A stretch of DNA of 64,000 nucleotides from Symbiodinium natans (taxonomy: Eukaryota; Sar; Dinophyceae; Suessiales; Symbiodiniaceae). A program made the position numbers and the translations under genes. This document shows positions 1 to 11,286 of the stretch, piece after piece; positions within the stretch are counted from its first letter, which is position 1, and every line of letters starts with the position of its first letter. The notes below the pieces were generated by a model. That model was given only the letters and a program-made list of their open reading frames with translations. It was not told where the DNA came from and did not search any database. Location of the stretch: the NCBI GenBank assembly GCA_905221605.1, contig CAJNDS010002523.1, positions 1,178,598 through 1,242,597 on the forward strand, read 5' to 3'.

Positions 1-136
1 GGGTTTAGGGTTTAGGGTTTAGGTTAGGGTTTAGGGTTTAGGGTTTAGGGTTTAGGGTTTAGGGTTTAGGGTTTAGGGTTTAGGGTTTAGGGTTTAGGGT
101 TTAGGGTTTAGGGTTTAGGGTTTAGGGTTTAGGGTC
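1..136 (+). repeat. (TTTAGGG)n array
   Basis: About 19 near-perfect heptamers, G-rich on the plus strand. A real left chromosome end would be C-rich on this strand, so this is interstitial or inverted. Confidence 0.95.
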
Positions 137-479
137 TTTAGGAGAAAGCCCTGGGCTTCTATGGAGGGCTGTACCTAGGAGGTTCATTGACGTTTTGCAG
201 TTTAGGGTAGAGAGGCAAATGGGAGGTCTTTGGGACTTTCCCGGGAGTCAGCTTGGGCGAAACCCGAAACCCTGAACCCTAAAAACCCCTACAAAACCTG
301 AACGCCCTGCAAAACCCTACAAACCCTACAAACCCTACAAACCCCAAAACCCTAAAAACCGTACAAAACCCAAAAACCCGAAAAAAACCGACAAACCCCT
401 TAAACCCCTCAAAACCCTACAAACGATCCCAAAAAACCCGCAAACCCCCCCAAAAACCAAAAAACTAAAAAAGTAAAAG

Positions 480-545
480 CGAACCCTAAACCCTACATAA
501 ACCCTAAACCCTAACCCTAAACCCTAAACCCTAAACCCTAAAACC
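480..545 (-). repeat. (CCCTAAA)n array
   Basis: Heptamers in C-rich orientation, preceded from 280 by degenerate AACCCTACA-type repeats. The lipase exon 568-631 follows. Confidence 0.9.
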
Positions 546-567
546 CCCTCCGCGCGCCTGCGCGCAC

Positions 568-3500
568 CTGCTCCAGCAGAGGCTCCATGAGCCGCTGGGC
601 GGCGCGGAGCATGCCGCCGTGGGCGAGGCCTCTGCGGAAGGCTCGGAAGGGTTTGGGGTTTAGGGTTTAGGGTTTAGGGTTTAGGGTTTAGGGTTTAGGG
701 TTTAGGGTTTAGGGTTTAGGGTTTAGGGTTTAGGGTTTAGGGTTTAGGGTTAGGTTTAGGGTTTAGGGTTTAGGGTTTAGGGTTTAGGGTTTAGGGTTTA
801 GGGTTTAGGGTTTAGGGTTTAGGGTTTAGGGTTTAGGGTTTAGGGTTTAGGGTTTGGGGCTTAGGGTTTAGGGTTTAGGGTTTAGGGGTTTAGGGTTTGG
901 GGGTTTAGGGGTTTGGGGTTTGGGGGTTTAGGGGTTTGGCGTTCAGGGTTTGGCGTTTGGGGCTTGGGGTTCAAGGCTTGGGGTTTGCGGCTTGGGGTTT
1001 AGGGTTTCGGGCTTGGGGCTTTGGGGTTTGGGGTTGGGGTTTAGGGTTTAGGGTTTAGGGTTTAGGGTTTAGGGTTTAGGGTGTAGCACGGGTCAGCTGA
1101 ACGCAATAGTGTGAAGACATGCCCACCCCAAGGCCACCCTATCACAACTCACTGCGAAACCAAACCGGAGCCAGCCAAAACCAAGCCAGCCATTCGAAAT
1201 CCGCGAAACCGGAGCCAGCCCAAACTAAGGCAACCCTTCTCGGAGGATTCTGAAACTAGTTAGAACAGCCCAAGCCTTTAGTGACTAGACTTCTGGGTTT
1301 TTCTTGGGGCCATAAGGCAAAGGATTCACAGAAAACTCAGGCGTGAACTTGCAGGTTGTGGGTCACTTGGGTCCATAAGGCAAAGGACTCTCCTTCAGGT
1401 TTGCGCGAAGGGGACGGTCTGGGCTGAAGGGCCCTCTCAATGAGGTGCGAAGAGGTTGCACAGACAGGGGTGCAGTCTTGGCAAGAAGCCAGAGAACCAG
1501 AGCAGGGCAGAGCCAGGGCCAGGGGCCAGGGGGGCCACGGCCACGGCCACGGCCACGGACGGCCAGGGTCAGGGCCAGGGCCAGAGCCAGGGCCAGGGCC
1601 AGAGCCAGGGGCCAGGGCCAGGTCCAGGCAAATGGAAAAAGGATCCCCCCCGAAATTTTAGGGTAATAAAATATAATAGTGACTATGCTAGGCGACTCTA
1701 GCTTGGCGACCCCTCAGGGGTGCGGCTGGCAGGCTCTGCAGCCCAGCAGAGCCTGCCCTGGTCTCGCTGACCGCTCAACTGCGCCCGCCTACCCCAATAG
1801 AGCTTTGAGGGGGGGCGGGCGGGTTTAGGGTTTAGGGTTTAGGGTTTAGGGTTTAGGGTTTAGGGTTTAGGGTTTAGGGTTTAGGGTTTAGGGTTTAGGG
1901 TTTAGGGTTTAGGGTTTAGGGTTTAGGGTTTAGGGTTTAGGGTTTGGGTTTAGGGTTTAGGGTTTAGGGTTTAGGGTTTAGGGTTTAGTGTTTAAGTCTT
2001 CGGGTGAAGGAAGGTGTGGGATTGGGTGTAAGGTTTGAGGGATAGGGATTGCAAGGAGTACAGGTGTTGGGAAGCCCCAAGTACCCCACCCCTTAGGTTT
2101 TTGATCCCACAAGCTTAGATCAAGAGCCCTCAAGAACCCTCACAAACCCAAACCCCTTCGAAACTTCAAAAAGGGGCCCCTCTCCACGCATGATCCGAAG
2201 AATCTTCATGAACTTTGCGTAGTAATCGGGTGGGAATCGACACTTCCTGGCTTACCTCCCCCGGGCATAGGAGAATGAGCCACAAGGCAATTGGTGGTCT
2301 CCTCTAAAGCGCTCCATCTTGCTCGAGCTGCAGGAGTTAGGCCAAAGGTCATCACGCACAAAGGGAGCCAGTCTTCTCTGAACCAATGTGGCCAGGGTAG
2401 AGACTCGCTGCTCGTGCTGGTTGCAGGATTGCCTTGATGTGGGGATTGCGAAATGGATAGTGGTTGATGGCCACAACGCCCTTACTTCCCATCTGCTACC
2501 ACCATTTCCCTCAACCCAAAACCTAGACCCCAAACCCCAAACCCCAAACCCCAAACCCTAAACCCTAAACCCCAAACCCTAAACCCTAAGACCCCAAACC
2601 CCAAACCCTAAACCCCAAACCCGAAGCCTCTAGAATTTTTTAAAGTTCAACGGCTTTTGGTGGTGGGTGCGAAGGGGCCCTAAGCCCTTAAAGACCTGCT
2701 AGGGCTTAGGGTTTAGGGTTTAGGGTTTTGGGTTTAGGGTTTAGGGTTTAGGGTTTAGGGTTTAGGGTTTAGGGTTTAGGGTTTAGGGTTTAGGGTTTAG
2801 GGTTTAGGGTTTAGGGTTTAGAGCTTGGGGTTTAGGGTTTAGGGTTTTGGGTTTTGGGTTGTGGGTTTGGGGTTTTAGGGTTTAGGGTTTAGGGTTTACG
2901 GCTGTAAGGGCTCAGAGCTTTGGAAGCCCCTACCGCCCCGCACACCCCCCAGCCCCCAGCCCTCCAAGGCTTCGCCGCACTCAGCCTTCAACCCGAAATT
3001 ACCGAAGCCGAACTGCCCTGACTCACGCAGCCCTTGATTCAGGGGGGTGGGGGTGAAGGGGGGGGGGACTATTTAGGGTTTGGGGGGTTTAGGGTTTAGG
3101 ATTCGGGGTTTAGGGCTTAGGGTCTAGGATTTCAGAATAGGTTCCGGACAGGGAAGCCCAGAGCCCGCCTGCTACGCCGCCCAGCTCACAGGGGACGGCC
3201 TCCCGGTTCTGAGGTTCAGGGTTTGGGGTTTGGGGATTAGGGTTTAGGGATTGGGGTTTAGGGTTTAGGGTTTAGGGTTTAGGGTTTCGGGTTTCGGGTT
3301 TCGGGTTTAGGGTTTAGGGTTTAGGGTTTAGGGTTTAGGGTTTAGGGTTTAGGGTTTAGGGTTTAGGGTTTAGGGTTTAGGGTTTAAGTTTAGGGTTTAG
3401 GGTTTAGGGTTTAGGGGTTTAGGGTTTAGGGTTTAGGGTTTAGGGTTTAGGGTTAAGGGCTAAGGGTTTAGGGTTGATAGGGCTTAGGATTCAACGCTTT

Positions 3501-4755
3501 TGAGGGCTTCTGACCTCGCTTTTCCTGGGCTCTTGCGGGCAGGAGTGTAGGTCTGAGAGCCCAAGATCGCTTTGGGTTGTAGGGTGTAGAGTTAAGGATT
3601 TCACGGATCTCACGGGTCTAAGAGTTGAAGGGTTCAGGAATTTGGGGTTTCGGAGTTGGGTTTAGGGGTTTAGGGTTCAGGGTTTAGGGTTTCGGGTTTG
3701 GGGTTTTAAGGTTCTCCGAGACAGCCTGAACCTTTCCTGGGCAGGACGCCTAAACCCTAACCCTAAACCCCCAAACCCCAAACCCTAAACCCTAAACCCT
3801 AAACCCTCAAACCCTGAACCGGGTCAAAGAAGCCATGCTTGGACAACCTGGGGTTTGGGGGTCTAGGGCTTTGGGTTTCGGGGCATCCCCAAACCCTACG
3901 TCCTAAAGCCCAAACCCTTAACCCTAAGCGCTACAGCTTGGGATGCTCCCCATTATACCAACAGTCCTTAACAGGGAGTATCGTACCCCCTATTATAATC
4001 CCTATTCAGGACCGCTCGTATAAGGGGGAACATCCCAAGCGATACCCTAGGACCCCTACTTGTGAGTAGCTTCCTAAATTATGGGCCCTTTGGGGTTTCC
4101 CTTTTTAGTGGGTGCCACCTTATCACGGGCACCCCAAAAGGGACCACAATGGAAAAAAAAAAAAAAAACCTGCCCATGTAACGGATCAGAGGGGATCCTC
4201 CGAAACTCACACGCGCCTCGCACACGAGGTCCACCAGGGCGTCGCGAGCCGAAGACGTGCCCCGCAGTGCAACGACCACACAGCCGGTCTGTTTTCGCGG
4301 TGCAGGACTTAGGGCTTAGGGCTTAGAGTTTGGGGTTTTTTTTTTTTTTTTGGGGGGGGGGGAGGGGGGGGGGTGGCCGGGGCGGTTTTGGGTTTTTTGG
4401 GGCTTTTTGGGTGGGTGTTTTGGGTGCAGAGTGTTGGTTTTAGAGTTCGTCTCGCCCTCCAGTGGGGCTTCGAACAAATTTGGGTTTAGGGCTTTCGGGT
4501 ATCGGATAGTAGAGGGTCTAGAGACCGAGGGTTGAGGGTGTTTAGGGCTCAGGCCTTGGCCCACAACTATAAAACACCAAATCATTGGGAGTTTAGGGTC
4601 CGGGTGGTAGTTCAGGCTGCTTGGGGAGTATTTCAGGATGCCTGGGTCTTGCAAAAAGCACCTTTCAGGCTTGCTGCACAAAACGCCTCGTGATCCACCG
4701 CCACCATGTACCCCGGAACAAAGTGCTCCGACGTGTGCTCCTCCTCGGGGCGCGT
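568..4755 (-). CDS. class 3 (diacylglycerol-type) lipase, partial, split over distant short exons
   Basis: Three minus-strand exons read as consecutive parts of a class 3 lipase. Exon 4687-4755 (acceptor CCCCGCAG) encodes HFVPGYMVAVDHE. Exon about 4211-4288 encodes TGCVVVALRGTSSARD and then ALVDLVCEA, and ends at a GTGAGT donor. Exon 568-631 encodes GLAHGGMLRAAQRL and ends CAG|GTGCGC. A possible small exon near 3178-3199 (AVPCELGG) would bridge the last two. The order VAVDH - VVVALRGT - DLVCEA - GxAHxGML matches the region before the catalytic GHSLGG of the fungal lipase-like/DAG-lipase family, which would lie left of base 1. The introns are 0.4-3.6 kb and filled with telomeric repeat. The family call is from remembered motifs; exon joins and phases are not all resolved. 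Confidence 0.6.
656..1085 (+). repeat. (TTTAGGG)n array, degenerate in the middle
   Basis: Perfect to about 856, then variants TTTGGGG, TTCGGGC and TTTGGCG, then perfect again. The variant block looks like old telomere-variant repeat. Confidence 0.95.
1086..1820. other. non-genic spacer with GGCCAGGGCCAGAG minisatellite
   Basis: 1160-1240 has repeated AAACCGGAGCCAGCC. 1300-1390 has two CCATAAGGCAAAGGA copies. 1500-1625 is a GC-rich minisatellite (GGCCAGGGCCAGAG and GGCCAC units) that makes the three overlapping plus-strand ORFs. No gene is seen. Confidence 0.7.
1823..1990 (+). repeat. (TTTAGGG)n array
   Basis: About 24 heptamers with few errors. Confidence 0.95.
2266..2500 (-). CDS. possible exon, unrecognised
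   Basis: A minus-strand open frame (LATLVQRRLAPFVRDDLW in its middle) ends at GGAG|GTAAGC, a good donor match. It lies inside what would be the last long intron of the lipase, so it may belong to another transcript or be chance. Part of the listed ORF upstream of about 2510 is repeat-derived. Confidence 0.3.
2700..2910 (+). repeat. (TTTAGGG)n array
   Basis: Preceded at 2510-2625 by C-rich CCCCAAA/CCCTAAA repeat of opposite orientation, so the two face each other around 75 bp of unique DNA. Confidence 0.9.
3226..3475 (+). repeat. (TTTAGGG)n array
   Basis: Mostly perfect heptamers; ends in AAGGGCTAAGGG variants. Degenerate copies continue to 3700, then C-rich orientation at 3750-3815. Confidence 0.9.
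3936..4040. mobile_element. family-D TIR element (MITE-like)
   Basis: 105 bp with inverted ends GCTTGGGATGctCCCC / GGGGaaCATCCCAAGC. Internal ACAGTCCTTAACAGGGA is shared with the other family-D copies in this window. Confidence 0.7.
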
Positions 4756-4879
4756 CTGCGGGGACGTGAAGCCCAAAATCCCGTGTGTAACTGACTTGCT
4801 ATAACCTTCCTTGTGTGCAGTACTTGCAAGCCTTATAACTACCGGCGAACCAGCCACCCAAGCATCCACCCCTAAACCC

Positions 4880-6315
4880 CAAACTCCGCCTAAACTCCTT
4901 GAACCCTAAACTCCGCCATCAATCCACGCATGTTCGGCTTTGAACTTCGGCTGTTGAAATTTGTAGGGGCGTACAGGACGAGCAACGCCCTAAACCCCAA
5001 GCCCTAAACCCTAAACCCTAAACCCCAAACCCTAAACCATAAACCCTAAATCAAGTCAGGGTGGAGGGTGTAGGGTTTCGGGTGACGCCGTCTCGAGGCC
5101 TAGCGCTTTGAGCTGCGGAAGCCCAAGAGCCCCGAACCCAAAACAAACCCTAAACCACCCTGCGTTCAGGGTTGGGGGTTTGGGGTTTAGGGTTCAGGGT
5201 TTAGGGTTTAGGGTTTAGGGTTTAGGGCTTGAAGCCCTGGGAACATGCAAGCCTACTTGGCTTTCAACAGACGGTTTATGCCACCTAACGGGAAAATGTT
5301 GGCTCCTGTACAAAGTCCCGAAACCCTAAACCCTAAAACCTGAACCCCAAACCCTAAACCCTAAACCCTAAACCCTACATCTTATAAGCCCCCCGAAAAG
5401 CCCAGAGACTCGCCGAGCGACAAAAGCCAGAACCGTGACGCGGCCTTGCACGTCAGCACTCGCCTCGGATGCGCCGAGTGAGGGATTAGGGGGGTTTAGG
5501 GGTTTCAGGGTTTATGTTTTCGGGGTTTTTGGGGGCAATTTTAGGGGGGTTTCAGGGTTTAGGTTTTAAGCGTTTTTAAAAAAGGGGATTTTAGGAGGTT
5601 CAGGGCTTCCGGGTTTAGGGGATTTCGGGGTTTCGGGGCTTCGGGGTTTCGGGGTTTAGGGGTTTTAAGGGCTTAGGCTTTAGGGGGGTTCAGGGTTTCG
5701 GGGTTTAGGGTTTAGGGTTTGGGGTTTAGGGCTTCGGGGTTTAGGGGTTTAGGGGTTTAGGGGTTTAGGGATTTCGTGGTTTGGAGTTTACGGTCTGGGG
5801 CTTCCCGTTCAGGGCTCTAAGCAAGAGCTTGCTTAACCAAGCTCCTAAATGGCCACACCCGAAACCCTGTTCATTGTTGGGCTAATACTAAAAATTTAAA
5901 TTTATATTCTTATTGGGTTTTAGTACCCTTAAAAATGTAAAATGTTACCCAACTATGACAAAGAAACCCTGAATTGCGAAGCTCTGAACCCTGGGACCCC
6001 AAGATCCTGAGTTGCGAAGCCCTGAAAACAAACCCGAGTTACGAAACCCTACATTAAACCTTTGCTCCCTAAAAATCCTGTATTGCTAACCCGGAAAACC
6101 CTAAACCCAACACCTTTGGACCCTTAAAACCCTGAACGAAATACAAAACAATGCAGACCCTAAACACCCTAAAAACCCTAAAACCCTAAAAACCCCAAAC
6201 CCTAAAACCCTAAAAACCCTGAAAACCCTAAAAACCTAACAACCTTAAAACCCCTAAAAACCCTATAAAACCCTACAAACCCTAAAATGCCAAACCCGTA
6301 AGCTTCAAGTTCTGT
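4880..6315. other. degenerate telomeric repeat and spacer, no gene called
   Basis: Alternating C-rich (4980-5060, 5320-5380, 6040-6300) and G-rich (5160-5230, 5480-5790) variant repeats. 5390-5480 has a short coding-like minus frame (ASEASADVQGRVTVLAF) too weak to call. 5855-5960 is a family-G element end. Confidence 0.6.
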
Positions 6316-6319
6316 AGTC

Positions 6320-6409
6320 TTAAGACCAAGCTGCCAGCGCGCGCTCCGCCGGCGTTGCTTCGGGGGCCGTGTCGGCAGCGCGGAGCGCGGGTGCGATGGA
6401 GAAGCCGTC
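6320..6409 (-). CDS. terminal exon, unrecognised
   Basis: After an AAG acceptor the minus strand reads 29 codons (DGFSIAPALRAADTAPEA...) to a TAA at 6320-6322. Composition is Ala/Pro rich and GC-rich, unlike the flanking telomeric repeat. It would be the C-terminus of a gene lying to the right. No family is recognised. Confidence 0.4.
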   Translation of the reverse strand, partial: DGFSIAPALRAADTAPEATPAERALAAWS

Positions 6410-6954
6410 CTTGGGGTTTGGGGTTTGGGGTTCAGGGCTTCGGGTTCAGGGCTTAGAGGGTCTAGGGTTTGGGGGTTCAGGATTTATAGGTTTCAGGGCT
6501 TTGTGGCCTCAGGGCTTATAGAAGGTCTAGGGCTTCGAGGTTTAGGGGTTCAGGGCTGAGAGGTCTGGGGTTGAGGGGTTTTTCAGGCTTTGGAGGGTTT
6601 AGGCTTGGGGTGTAGGGCTTGGAGGGTTTGAGGTCCAGGGGATTTAGAGGGGTCCGAAAATCGGGCCGAAAAAGCATCCATTCGAGGAAGCCTTTGCCAA
6701 TGTGTCCCCCCCCCCGCCGGATCATGTCTTTAGGGTTTAGGGTTTAGGGTTGGGGTTGAGGGTTTATATAGGGTTTAGCGTTTCGGGTTTAGGGTTTAAG
6801 TAGGGTTCTCCATGCTTCGATGTCATTGGCTTCTCTTGGAGAGGGTGCCAGCAGGAAGCTTCTTGCGAGGCCCAAAACGGGTTCCAGGGTTAAGGGCGAC
6901 CTTGCCCAGTAAAACGGCGACCTTGCCCAGAAACTCCCCAACGTAAATTATATA

Positions 6955-7160
6955 TGTAAGAGAGGTTTAGGGTTTAGGGTTTAGGGTTTAGGGTTTAGGG
7001 TTTAGGGTTTAGGGTTTAGGGTTTAGGGTTTAGGGTTTAGGGTTTAGGGTTTAGGGTTTAGGGTTTAGGGTTTAGGGTTTAGGGTTTAGGGGTTTAGGGT
7101 TTAGGGTTTAGGGTTTAGGGTTTAGGGTTTAGGGTTTAGGGTTTAGGGTTTAGGGTTCAG
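6955..7160 (+). repeat. (TTTAGGG)n array
   Basis: About 29 heptamers, one of the longest and most perfect arrays in the window. Confidence 0.95.
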
Positions 7161-7417
7161 CATCTCAAGTCCGAGCATTCACTAGTCAAGCAGCTTGTCA
7201 AGCGTTGGAAAAAAATCCCACCCACCCAAGAAACCCATAACATTGAGAAAATATAAAGTTCACTCAATACTTTCCCGGTAGGCTTAAAGCTCAAAGTCCA
7301 ATTGGTCCAAAATATTTTAGTTTTTAACGGACCCAAAACCCGAAATCTAATCTAAGGCCCGCAATAAGCCCTTTATGCTCTTAGGGCCCTAAACCCTACG
7401 GTTTAGAAGCCCCGATC

Positions 7418-7956
7418 GGTGAAGGCTCGGTTTTGGTCAAAAATCCAGAAAACGAGAGCCCACCCAGAACCGTCGATTTCAGTACTAAAAAATCGCATTT
7501 TTAATTGGGACCCTTGCCGATCCTGGGGTCCCCCTCATTTGGGGTGTTTTGGGAGGCAAACTTTCCCTCTCAAGGGGGGGTCGGAGTTTGAGGCAAGGGG
7601 GGGTCTCCGAAGACTATTTTGCTTTTAAAACTGGAAAATACGACCCCCCCTTGACCAAAACTAGGCTGTGAAAAGGTCGCCGGGGTGGCCCGTCATCAGA
7701 ATTGAGGGTTTAAAAACCCTGAAACACCCTGAAAAACATTTGAAAACCTCAAAAAAAACTGAAAAACTTTGAAAAACCTTGACAGAACGTGAAAAAACTT
7801 GAAATCCTGAAGCCGGTGAAGCTCGGTTTTGGTCAAAAATCCAGAAAACGAGAAGCCACCCAGAACCGTCGATTTCAGTACTAAAAAATCGCATTTTTAA
7901 TTGGGACCCTTGCCGATCCTGGGGTCGCCCTCATTTGGGGTGTTTTGGGAGCAAAA
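7418..7956. repeat. direct repeat pair of about 140 bp
   Basis: 7418-7558 and 7814-7956 are about 96% identical (GGTTTTGGTCAAAAATCCAG ... TTTGGGGTGTTTTGGGAG). The 255 bp between them contains a run of GAAAAAC-type repeats. ORFs here are short and unrecognised. Confidence 0.8.
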
Positions 7957-8015
7957 TTTAGCCCTAAACCCTATGCCCCAAACCCTACGAGCCCTAAACC
8001 CTATGCCCCAAATAG

Positions 8016-8415
8016 AAAAAACCATTTGCCGACGAAGGGGGTCAGGGTTTAGGGCCCCCCCGGGTGGAAAAAAACCATTTGCCGACGAAGGGGGTCAGGG
8101 TTTAGGGCCCCCCCCGGGTGGAAAAAAACCATTTGCCGACGAAGGGGGTCAGGGTTTAGGGCCCCCCCGGGTGGAAAAGAACCATTTGCCGACGAATGGG
8201 GTCAGGGTTTAGGGCCCCCCCCGGGTGGAAAAAAACCATTTGCCGACGAAGGGGGTCAGGGTTTAGGGGCCCCCCCGGGTGGAAAAAAACCATTTGCCGA
8301 CGAAGGGGGTCAGGGTTTAGGGCCCCCCCGGGTGGAAAAAAACCATTTGCCGACGAAGGGGGTCAGGGTTAGGGGCCCCCCCCCGGGTAGAAAAAAACCA
8401 TTTGCCGACGAAGGT
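8016..8415 (+). repeat. 54-bp tandem satellite, about 8 copies, with a telomeric unit in each
   Basis: Unit core CCATTTGCCGACGAAGGGGG, then TCAGGGTTTAGGG, then CCCCCCCGGGTGGAAAAAAA. Copies differ by a few bases and homopolymer length. It makes the 103-codon plus ORF at 7901-8212, which is not a gene. Confidence 0.95.
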
Positions 8416-8587
8416 CATTAGGGTTTAAATATACATAGTAAGAGAGGGTTTAGGGTTTAGGGTTTAGGGTATAAAGTGTAGGGCTCTTGGCTTCAAGTTG
8501 AGCGTTCAGGGTTTAGTGTTTAGTCTGTGCCCCCTGGGCGGCTAGATGGTTCTGGAGCGGGAACCCTCCCCTTACCGCTTCCTAACA

Positions 8588-8845
8588 CCCTAAAACCCTA
8601 AACCCTAAAACCCTAAAACCCGAAAACCCTAAAACCCTACAACCCGAAAACCCTAAAACCCTACAACCCTACAACCCTAAAACCCTAAAACCCTAAAACC
8701 CTAAAACCCTAAAGCCCTAAAACCCTAAAACCCTAAAAACCCTAAAACCCTAAAACCCTAAAACCCCAAAACCCTAAAAACCCTAAAAACCCTAACACCC
8801 TAAAACCCTAAAACCCTAAAACCCTAAAACCCCTAAAACCCGAAA
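8588..8845 (-). repeat. (CCCTAAAA)n octamer array
   Basis: Eight-base variant of the telomeric repeat with scattered CCCGAAAA and CCCTACAA units. Confidence 0.9.
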
Positions 8846-8967
8846 AAACCCCAAAGGTGGCCAATCCCGACAGCATCCCACCACCTGCCAGACCCGAAGC
8901 CCTAAACCCTGATAATCCCCCCCCGAATAAACCCTAAACCCATATTCTCCTAGCATTTGAACTTTCA

Positions 8968-9068
8968 AAGCCTAAACCCTAAACCCTAAACCCTAAACCC
9001 TAAACCCTAAACCCTAAACCCTAAACCCTAAACCCTAAACCCTAAACCCTAAACCCTAAACCCTATAC
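8968..9068 (-). repeat. (CCCTAAA)n array
   Basis: About 14 heptamers. Confidence 0.95.
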
Positions 9069-9071
9069 CCT

Positions 9072-9163
9072 GCAGGCGGCAGGCGCCCCAGGCTTGTCTG
9101 AGGTTGGGGCGGGCGTATGACAGTCAGAGAGGCCTGGAGCGGGGTGCAGAAGTCGGGGGGTTC
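9072..9163 (-). CDS. possible exon, unrecognised
   Basis: The minus strand reads EPPDFCTPLQASLTVIRPP and onward without a stop between two telomeric tracts. An internal CAG at about 9132 could be the acceptor and CTGCAGGGTAT at the other end a donor region. Function unknown. Confidence 0.35.
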
Positions 9164-9174
9164 CGTAATTCCTA

Positions 9175-10015
9175 TCGAGGAGAGCCCCTAAATTCCTAAA
9201 AACGCATCCTATTCCCGAAGTCCTGTACGCTAAGCCCTAAAAACCCAGATTTTCCGGACATTTTCGGGAATTTCAAGCACAAAGCGTGGGTACATGAGAG
9301 GGGGGGGTAGCATATATGGTACAGTACCCCCCCCCCCATGTACCCAGACCATTTTCCAGAATCTCAGCTTCTGCAGAAACGAGTGGGCTATTGGGATCGG
9401 GTGAGTGCCTGAAACCCTGTAGTACGTATATAAGCAGACGAGGCCGGAATATACTTTACGTAGTATACATAAAGCACGTAAGTTTCGCTCCAATGCAAGA
9501 TGAAACAAGATGAAGCGCATTCAAATGCAATCACAACGTATTCAACTTGAATACGCTTTTGGATTCAAGATTCAAGATGCCCCGGCAAGTTCTCCCGGGC
9601 ACCTGGAATCTTGAATCTTGGAGCATTTTTGAATCGATTTGAATCGGTTTCAGCTTGCTTCCAGCCGTGCTTGTTAGGAATTCGGGATCCCACCCTTTAG
9701 GGCTTAGCGAGAAGAATTTAGGGAATAGGACCTGTTTTTAAAGATGTAAGGGCCCCTCTTTACCTCTTTAGGGTTAGGGAATCGGATTTGAGAGTAAATG
9801 TAAGGGAACAAGATTAAGGGATACCGCTCTTTAAGGTTTAGCGAAAAGAATGAGGCAATAACAGTCATTTTTGCTTTCGGATTTAGGCTTAAGTTTAGGG
9901 TTTATGGTTTAGAGGTGTAGGGTTACGCTCTGAATCTGCCGAAACATGCAAGTACCCCATACACCACATACATGACTCACACAAAGCACACCAACAGACA
10001 CACACGCACAACCAT
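9175..10015. other. unique AT-richer spacer, no gene called
   Basis: 9300-9340 has G and C homopolymers. 9540-9660 has repeated GATTCAAGATTC / GAATCTTGAATC that can fold into a hairpin. ORFs overlap on both strands without motifs. Confidence 0.5.
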
Positions 10016-10019
10016 CCCC

Positions 10020-10130
10020 TCCCAAACCCTAAACCCTAAACCCTAAACCCTAAACCCTAAACCCTAAACCCTAAACCCTAAACCCTAAACCCTAAACCCT
10101 AAACCCTAAACCCTAAACCCTAAACCCTAT
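10020..10130 (-). repeat. (CCCTAAA)n array
   Basis: About 15 perfect heptamers, directly followed by the short coding-like ORF at 10132-10221. Confidence 0.95.
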
Positions 10131-10131
10131 T

Positions 10132-10221
10132 TTAAACACCCTCAACACACAGCTTGCTGAGCTTGCGGAGATCTGCGGCCAAGGCGCGAAGAACTTCCAG
10201 CCTTGATGCTTGCTTTTCCAT
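10132..10221 (-). CDS. possible short coding exon, helical
   Basis: The minus strand has ATG and 29 sense codons to TAA: MEKQASRLEVLRALAADL then RKLSKLCVEGV. It is Leu/Arg/Lys/Ala rich and would form an amphipathic helix. It sits between a CCCTAAA tract (left) and a TTTAGGG tract (right). It may be an internal exon rather than a complete ORF. No family recognised. Confidence 0.4.
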   Translation of the reverse strand: MEKQASRLEVLRALAADLRKLSKLCVEGV

Positions 10222-10287
10222 TTTCGGAGGCTAGGGTTTAGGGTTTAGGGTTTAGGGTTTAGGGTTTAGGGTTTAGGGTTTAGGGTT

Positions 10288-10402
10288 GTTCCGCCTGTCT
10301 ACTAACAGTCCTCAATCGGGATGAAAGTTGAAAGTACCCCTCCCACCCCCTACTATAATCCTTCTTAAGGGCTGTTAGTATACGGGGGAACATCCAAAGG
10401 TT
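10288..10402. mobile_element. family-D TIR element
   Basis: Contains CTAACAGTCCTCAATCGGGA ... CTGTTAGTATACGGGGGAAC plus ATCC. The left end is partly lost next to a telomeric tract. Confidence 0.6.
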
Positions 10403-10635
10403 AGGGTTTAACGTTTCTGTTTTGAAGACCGCGTTTAGCAAGGAATACGCTCCGTTAGAGGATCCTCCTCAACACCCAAGGGTATACAACCTTAAGGGTC
10501 CAAGGTACAACCCCTAGAGTTTAGCAGCCCTAAACCCTAAACCCTAAACCCTAAACCCTAAACCCTAAACCCTAAACCCTAAACCCTCATGGTGGCCCTC
10601 CCGGCCTTCTCTACACCCTGAAAGCTGAACCATGC

Positions 10636-10826
10636 TTGGATGTTCAGGGTACTTCCTAACCAATCATAACTGTACTTATAACCATATTAGGGTTTAGGGT
10701 TTAGGGTTTAGGGTTTTGGGTTTAGGGTTATAACTGTACTCATACCTATGTTAGGGCACTTCACGGGGCTTACAAGTGGGTTCTGAGTCAGTTATCATTG
10801 GTTGAAAAGTACCATGAACCTCCAAG
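10636..10826. mobile_element. family-E TIR element with internal telomeric tract
   Basis: Ends CTTGGATGTTCAGGGTACTT and AAGTACCATGAACCTCCAAG are an imperfect inverted pair. The centre (about 10687-10730) holds a TTTAGGG tract between two copies of CTGTACT.ATACC-like sequence. Confidence 0.65.
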
Positions 10827-11286
10827 CAAACTTCGAAAGAGCTAAACCCCAAGAGAGAAGGTTCGTAGGCTTATGTCCTAAACCCTAAACCCTAAACCCT
10901 AAACCCTAATTCGACCCTAAACCCTAAACCCTACTTTCCTCAGCTTTAGCTGTCTGGCATCCCCAAGCCCCAGCGTAGAACGCTGCACCTAGTTTTCTCC
11001 AATATCATGTAGAGGCCCATTGAAAGGAACGAGCATTTGTGATAGTTTATGTTACAACTATCTACCCTAAACCCTAAACCCTAAACCCTGAACCCTAAAC
11101 CCTAAACCCTAAACCCTAATAGGGAAAAAACACGGCAATGCCATGGGACATCTTGTGGTTCCTGTGCTGCTTTCCACGGGGGGCACGCACGTTCAGGGAC
11201 CGATTGGCACCCTGGAGCTCAAACCCCAAAGCGCAACCTCCCGGTTTAGGGTCTAGGGTTTAGGGTTTAGGGTTTAGGGTGCAAAG

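Noticed and set aside
1-136. True chromosome end at the left edge
   Set aside because: The tract is G-rich on the plus strand, opposite to a left telomere, and the window's right edge is C-rich, opposite to a right telomere.
7901-8212. 103-codon plus ORF with KKPFADEGGQGLG repeats
   Set aside because: It is the 54-bp satellite read in one frame.
8016-8415. CRISPR-like array
   Set aside because: Tandem repeat with no unique spacers, in a eukaryotic context.
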